Source of the DNA: Selaginella kraussiana
Taxonomy: Eukaryota > Streptophyta > Lycopodiopsida > Selaginellales > Selaginellaceae
Assembly (NCBI GenBank): GCA_001021135.1
Contig: LDJE01098152.1
Coordinates: 1 to 20,964 of the forward strand
Length of the DNA: 20,964 nt
Direction of reading: 5' to 3'
The notes beneath the pieces are model-generated. The model did not search any database. It was not told the DNA's origin and saw only the letters and a program-made list of their open reading frames with translations. The position numbers were made by a program, and so were the translations under genes. This document shows, piece by piece, positions 18,089-20,964 of the stretch (the stretch's first letter is position 1; the number at the start of each line of letters is the position of its first letter).

Positions 18089-19845
18089 ATGGCGGGCCGC
18101 AAAACATGGCGGTCGCGGCTGCGGTCTTGCTTCCAGGGCCAGGCCAAGCACGAAGAGGAGGAAGACGATGAGCGGCATGACAAATCGTCCGAGGGGCAGA
18201 GCGAAGGGCTGCAGCAAAGCGAGGACGACGACGAGAACGTGGAAGAAGCGGCACAAGTTGTTCATGACCAGGAGATCCAGAGCCTTGTGCTGAGCAAGAA
18301 ACCGTGTATGGTGCTGCTGAGCCACCTGAGTAGCGGAGATGGAAGCGGCATTGGTATCATCATCAAGGACAACCTGGTGCTCACCAGTCACGGGACCATC
18401 CCCAGCATGCAGAGCGCCAAGGACGGCGAGATGACCATCAATTACGCCGTCATGCGAAGCGGGTGCTACCCATCGCAGACGACCCTCAAGCTAAAGCTCC
18501 TCCCGCGCAAGTACGTTCAAAGTGCCTTCGTGTTGCTTATTATGTTGGCGGTCGCGACGGATGCAGGTTCTTCATCACCAACCGAGGAATGGACATGACA
18601 GTAGTCGCTTCCGAGGACGTAGCCCCACTGGTTCCCATTGATCCCTACGCAGCCGGACGCATGCAGCCGGGTAGCAAAGCCTACATTTTGGGTGCAGTAG
18701 CGGACCGGCCATCCGGCAAGGGCTTGCGTGTTGGACCGGCCCTCGTCAGGTCGGACAATGGCTCCATCGTCAAGTTTGATCGGTGCGAGGAAATGTGGCT
18801 GCCCGGCTCCGCCGGCTTCAACAGCCAAGGCCTCTTCGCTTTCATGGCCTGCCAGCCGCAACAAGAGCACGAGCGCCTGAGTGGCGTTTCGGTGACGGAG
18901 ATTTTGAACTGGTTGGAAGACCATTTGCCCGGCGAAGACGCCTCTCGTTCCAGCGGCGGCAAGCGGCAGGTCGACGTCCAGGTCGACTTGCCCAGAAGAA
19001 AGAAGCACCACAAGAGAAGCGACCAAGAGGAGCTATCCTCCTCACAAAAGCAGCAGCAGCAGACTGAGGAAGAAGAAGAGTTATCCTCAACTTCGACGTC
19101 CTCGGTGTCGGTGTTACGGGTCAAAAAGGGGCAACAAGAACTGTCGTCGTCGTCGTCGGCATCATCCTTAACCCCAAAAACGAAGAAGCAGAACAAGCAC
19201 AAAGAGGAGGAGGAGGCACCCAAACTGAAACAACTGCAAAATCGTCCCTTGCAGCATCGGCTCAAGGCGTGCGGCTGCTCCTTGCCGGACAGTCCGCGAA
19301 GTGCACGAAGCGAACGGACTACTAGTAAATGCAAGCCAGCATCTACAAATACTGTTCGCACCCCTCGCGGCCCCAACCGAAGGATCAGACTTGTTCGGAC
19401 GCCCAGCACACTGAGCAGCAGCAGCTCGAGGTTGAGTCCCAACCCTCGGAAGCCCGGAGTTTCTTATTCGGTGCCTTCAAGTCCCAGGTCGGCCCGCTCT
19501 GCCATAAGCCGAAGGTCGCCAAGCGGCAAGTCTAGCAAGCGTTCGTCCATCGTTTACAACAGGTGCTTTGGTGCTTCTGCTGCTGACAAGGCGGCCGAGC
19601 TCGAGGATAAGTTCCAAGACTTCCTACGCAGTCCCGAGTACGAAGCAGCGCTATCTAGCAGTACGTCCTCCGAGGCAGAGACTTGTAGTCATAGGCGTCC
19701 TCAATCAGTTGCGTCCACCAAGAAGCAAATATTCCGAGGACCCATTCGGGCACGGGAAGCCCAAGCTTCGGACAAGGATTGTCTAGGATACCTCAGGCAC
19801 ACCCACGGTTCCAGAACCAAAGCCAAGAAAGCGTGGCAGCGTTAA
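18089..19845 (+). CDS. Trypsin-fold (S1-like) protein with long low-complexity tail
   Basis: Two exons, 18089-18510 and 18567-19845, joined across a 56-nt intron that splits a Lys codon, encode 566 residues. An acidic N-terminal region (about 20-65) precedes a compact domain at ~66-260. It has the order and spacing of a trypsin-like protease: GSGIGIIIKDNLVLTSHGT with His101, GMDMTVVA with Asp150, and LPGSAGFNSQGLFAF with Ser222. These would form the His-Asp-Ser triad, but His is followed by Gly, the first strand block is short, and activity is unproven. Residues ~270-566 are Ser, Lys, Glu and Arg-rich with several SPRSARS-like patches, suggesting a disordered, possibly phosphorylated tail. 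A small conserved-looking island, KFQDFLRSPEYEAAL, lies near 470. I do not recognise a named gene. It converges on the SRI-domain gene, 64 bp apart. Confidence 0.8.
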
Positions 19846-19909
19846 CATGAAAGCTTTGGTGCAAAAACGAAAACTAAAAAAGACTGTAAAAACTGTGTAC
19901 AGACGAAAC

Positions 19910-20913
19910 TCAAGATGGCTTTTGGTACTTCTCAACGTAGCCCTGCAGCAGCAACAATCTCTTAGTAAAAAAAACAATCAATGCTACTCTACCTGAACCA
20001 GCTTGGAAATCTTCTGGCGAGAGAAGGTCATGAAGTGGTCCACCTTCTCCTGAGTTCGGGGGATCTGGTGAGACTTCAAAGTGCTCGTAACTTTGTCCAC
20101 CGCTTTCTTCACGATCGTCTTGTAAACCTCTTTGGTCATCTGTCCTTCTTTCCATGTCGGCTTCAACTCCTCCTTGACGTACTCGGTGATCGCTACCCTC
20201 ACCAGCTTGCTATGCTTATCTCTCTTGCTCTTCTCCTCGGGCTCCCGCTGGTTTGCGTCCTCGTCGCTCGCAGCATGATCGGGTGCGCCGTTCACGGGAA
20301 CCAGGTGTTGCGCGATGGTATTACCCAGCAATACAGTCTCAGGTCTAACTCCCCCTCCGGTTTGCAAGTTGAGGTTTGGTGGGTTTTGGGTTTGGTTTGC
20401 TTGCCTTACAGCAGAGGTCAGACGAGCCAACTCCATAGGAAGCTCAAGTGCTTCAAAGTGTTGCCTTTCCTCTTGTTTGGCCCTCTTGCGTTCCACTTCA
20501 CGGGGAGACATGCTGCAGAAAACGTCAGGCATGCTAATCTTCTACATATGCAGACATGCAACCTGTTCTTGGTTGGAGGTGGCGGGGACCGTCGTCTCTT
20601 GGACGTGGCAGGGCTCCCGTACTGCGGCGGCTGCGCAGAATCGTCCAGCGCCGCCTCGCTAGTGGAGGCACCACCGTTTTGGTGCTGCTTGGAGCTGCTC
20701 AGTATTGCCTCCTCTGCAATGGTCGATGTCGCCGTGAGCAAGGAAAACGAAAATCAAGGTTTGAATACCGTTTCTGCTGGGGCTTGTAAGCAGCGCCGCC
20801 TCTGGAACTGAAACACACACAGAGGAAGATGAGAATGCAGGAGGCGGTTGCTTACCCTCCTCAGAAATGGACGGCGAGACGAGATCGTCAAACTGGAGGA
20901 AGTCCTGCTCCAT
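19910..20913 (-). CDS. Small nuclear-type protein with C-terminal SRI-like domain
   Basis: Five exons, 5'-3': 20856-20913, 20769-20807, 20563-20713, 19993-20512 and 19910-19942, encode 266 residues; introns are 48-55 nt. The last ~85 residues contain YVKEELKPTWKEGQMTKEVY, KTIVKKAVDKVTSTL, QEKVDHFMTFSRQKISKLVQ and GYVEKYQKPS. From memory this resembles the C-terminus of plant CCCH zinc-finger proteins such as At3g18640, related to the SRI domain that binds the phosphorylated tail of RNA polymerase II. No CCCH finger is present here. The N-terminus starts MEQDFLQFDDL, and a basic KRRRSPPPPTK patch may be a nuclear signal; a charged SPREVERKRAKQEER stretch follows. The final 33-nt exon is needed to complete the domain, since reading through its intron ends after two residues. 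A role in transcription-coupled RNA processing is inference. Confidence 0.82.
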
Positions 20914-20942
20914 CCGGAATCGATCGAACTAACCTAGTGGAG

Positions 20943-20950
20943 AACCCTAA
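20943..20950. promoter_or_regulatory. Telo-box-like motif upstream of the SRI-domain gene
   Basis: AACCCTAA, 29 bp before the start codon at 20913 (minus strand), a position like the ones before TIM50 and bL21m. Confidence 0.5.
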
Positions 20951-20964
20951 CTCGGATTTATTAG

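Noticed and set aside
18681-19442. Long minus-strand frame (over 250 codons) opposite the trypsin-fold gene tail
   Set aside because: It is rich in Ser, Cys and Asp because it is the complement of Lys/Glu/Ser codons; it has no domain and no plausible promoter.
19981-20811. Plus-strand 276-codon frame over the SRI-domain gene
   Set aside because: It crosses all introns of a well-supported minus-strand gene, is Leu/Cys-biased like antisense coding DNA, and shows no family motif.
1-20964. Transposons, LTR or virus-like elements, CRISPR arrays, organelle DNA insertions
   Set aside because: No reverse transcriptase, transposase, integrase or capsid motifs, no long terminal or tandem repeats, and no organelle gene sequence were recognised.

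Overview
This is about 21 kb of ordinary, gene-dense plant nuclear DNA. I support eleven protein genes, ten of them split by introns. Recurrent introns of only 37-62 nt, a long PPR array with an E-type end, chloroplast fatty-acid and folate genes and telo-box promoter motifs suggest a lycophyte such as Selaginella. That assignment is inference from gene style and remembered homologues, not from a database comparison.

Layout, left to right. Folate/biopterin transporter (+, 22-2098). 3-ketoacyl-CoA synthase (+, 2271-3769). Plastid biotin carboxylase (-, 3827-6140, 15 exons). A gene-poor stretch (6224-7067) with a hairpin and telo-boxes. Mitochondrial import subunit TIM50 (-, 7068-8605). MYND-type ubiquitin-specific protease (-, 8683-11228). 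A small twin-CX9C protein resembling COA4 (-, 11630-11941). Mitochondrial ribosomal protein bL21m (+, 11972-12819). Class-V aminotransferase / cysteine-desulfurase-like enzyme (-, 12982-15010). A gene-free gap (15011-15734). An intronless PPR-E protein (-, 15735-17963). A trypsin-fold protein with a low-complexity tail (+, 18089-19845). A small protein ending in an SRI-like domain (-, 19910-20913).

Many products act in organelles. Biotin carboxylase makes plastid malonyl-CoA, the C2 donor whose cytosolic counterpart feeds the ketoacyl-CoA synthase. TIM50, COA4 and bL21m serve mitochondrial import, respiratory assembly and translation. PPR proteins normally act on organelle RNA. I see no sign that these form one operon-like system; most neighbours are simply packed tightly.

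I joined exons by hand, requiring GT-AG borders, a preserved reading frame and agreement with remembered family motifs. All spliced lengths come out as whole codons. Weakest points are the starts of the transporter and the ubiquitin protease, and one small TIM50 exon. I recognised no transposon, virus-like element, tRNA, rRNA or CRISPR array. No clearly undescribed system stands out; the best leads are the 30-bp head-to-head COA4/bL21m promoter and the trypsin-like protein.
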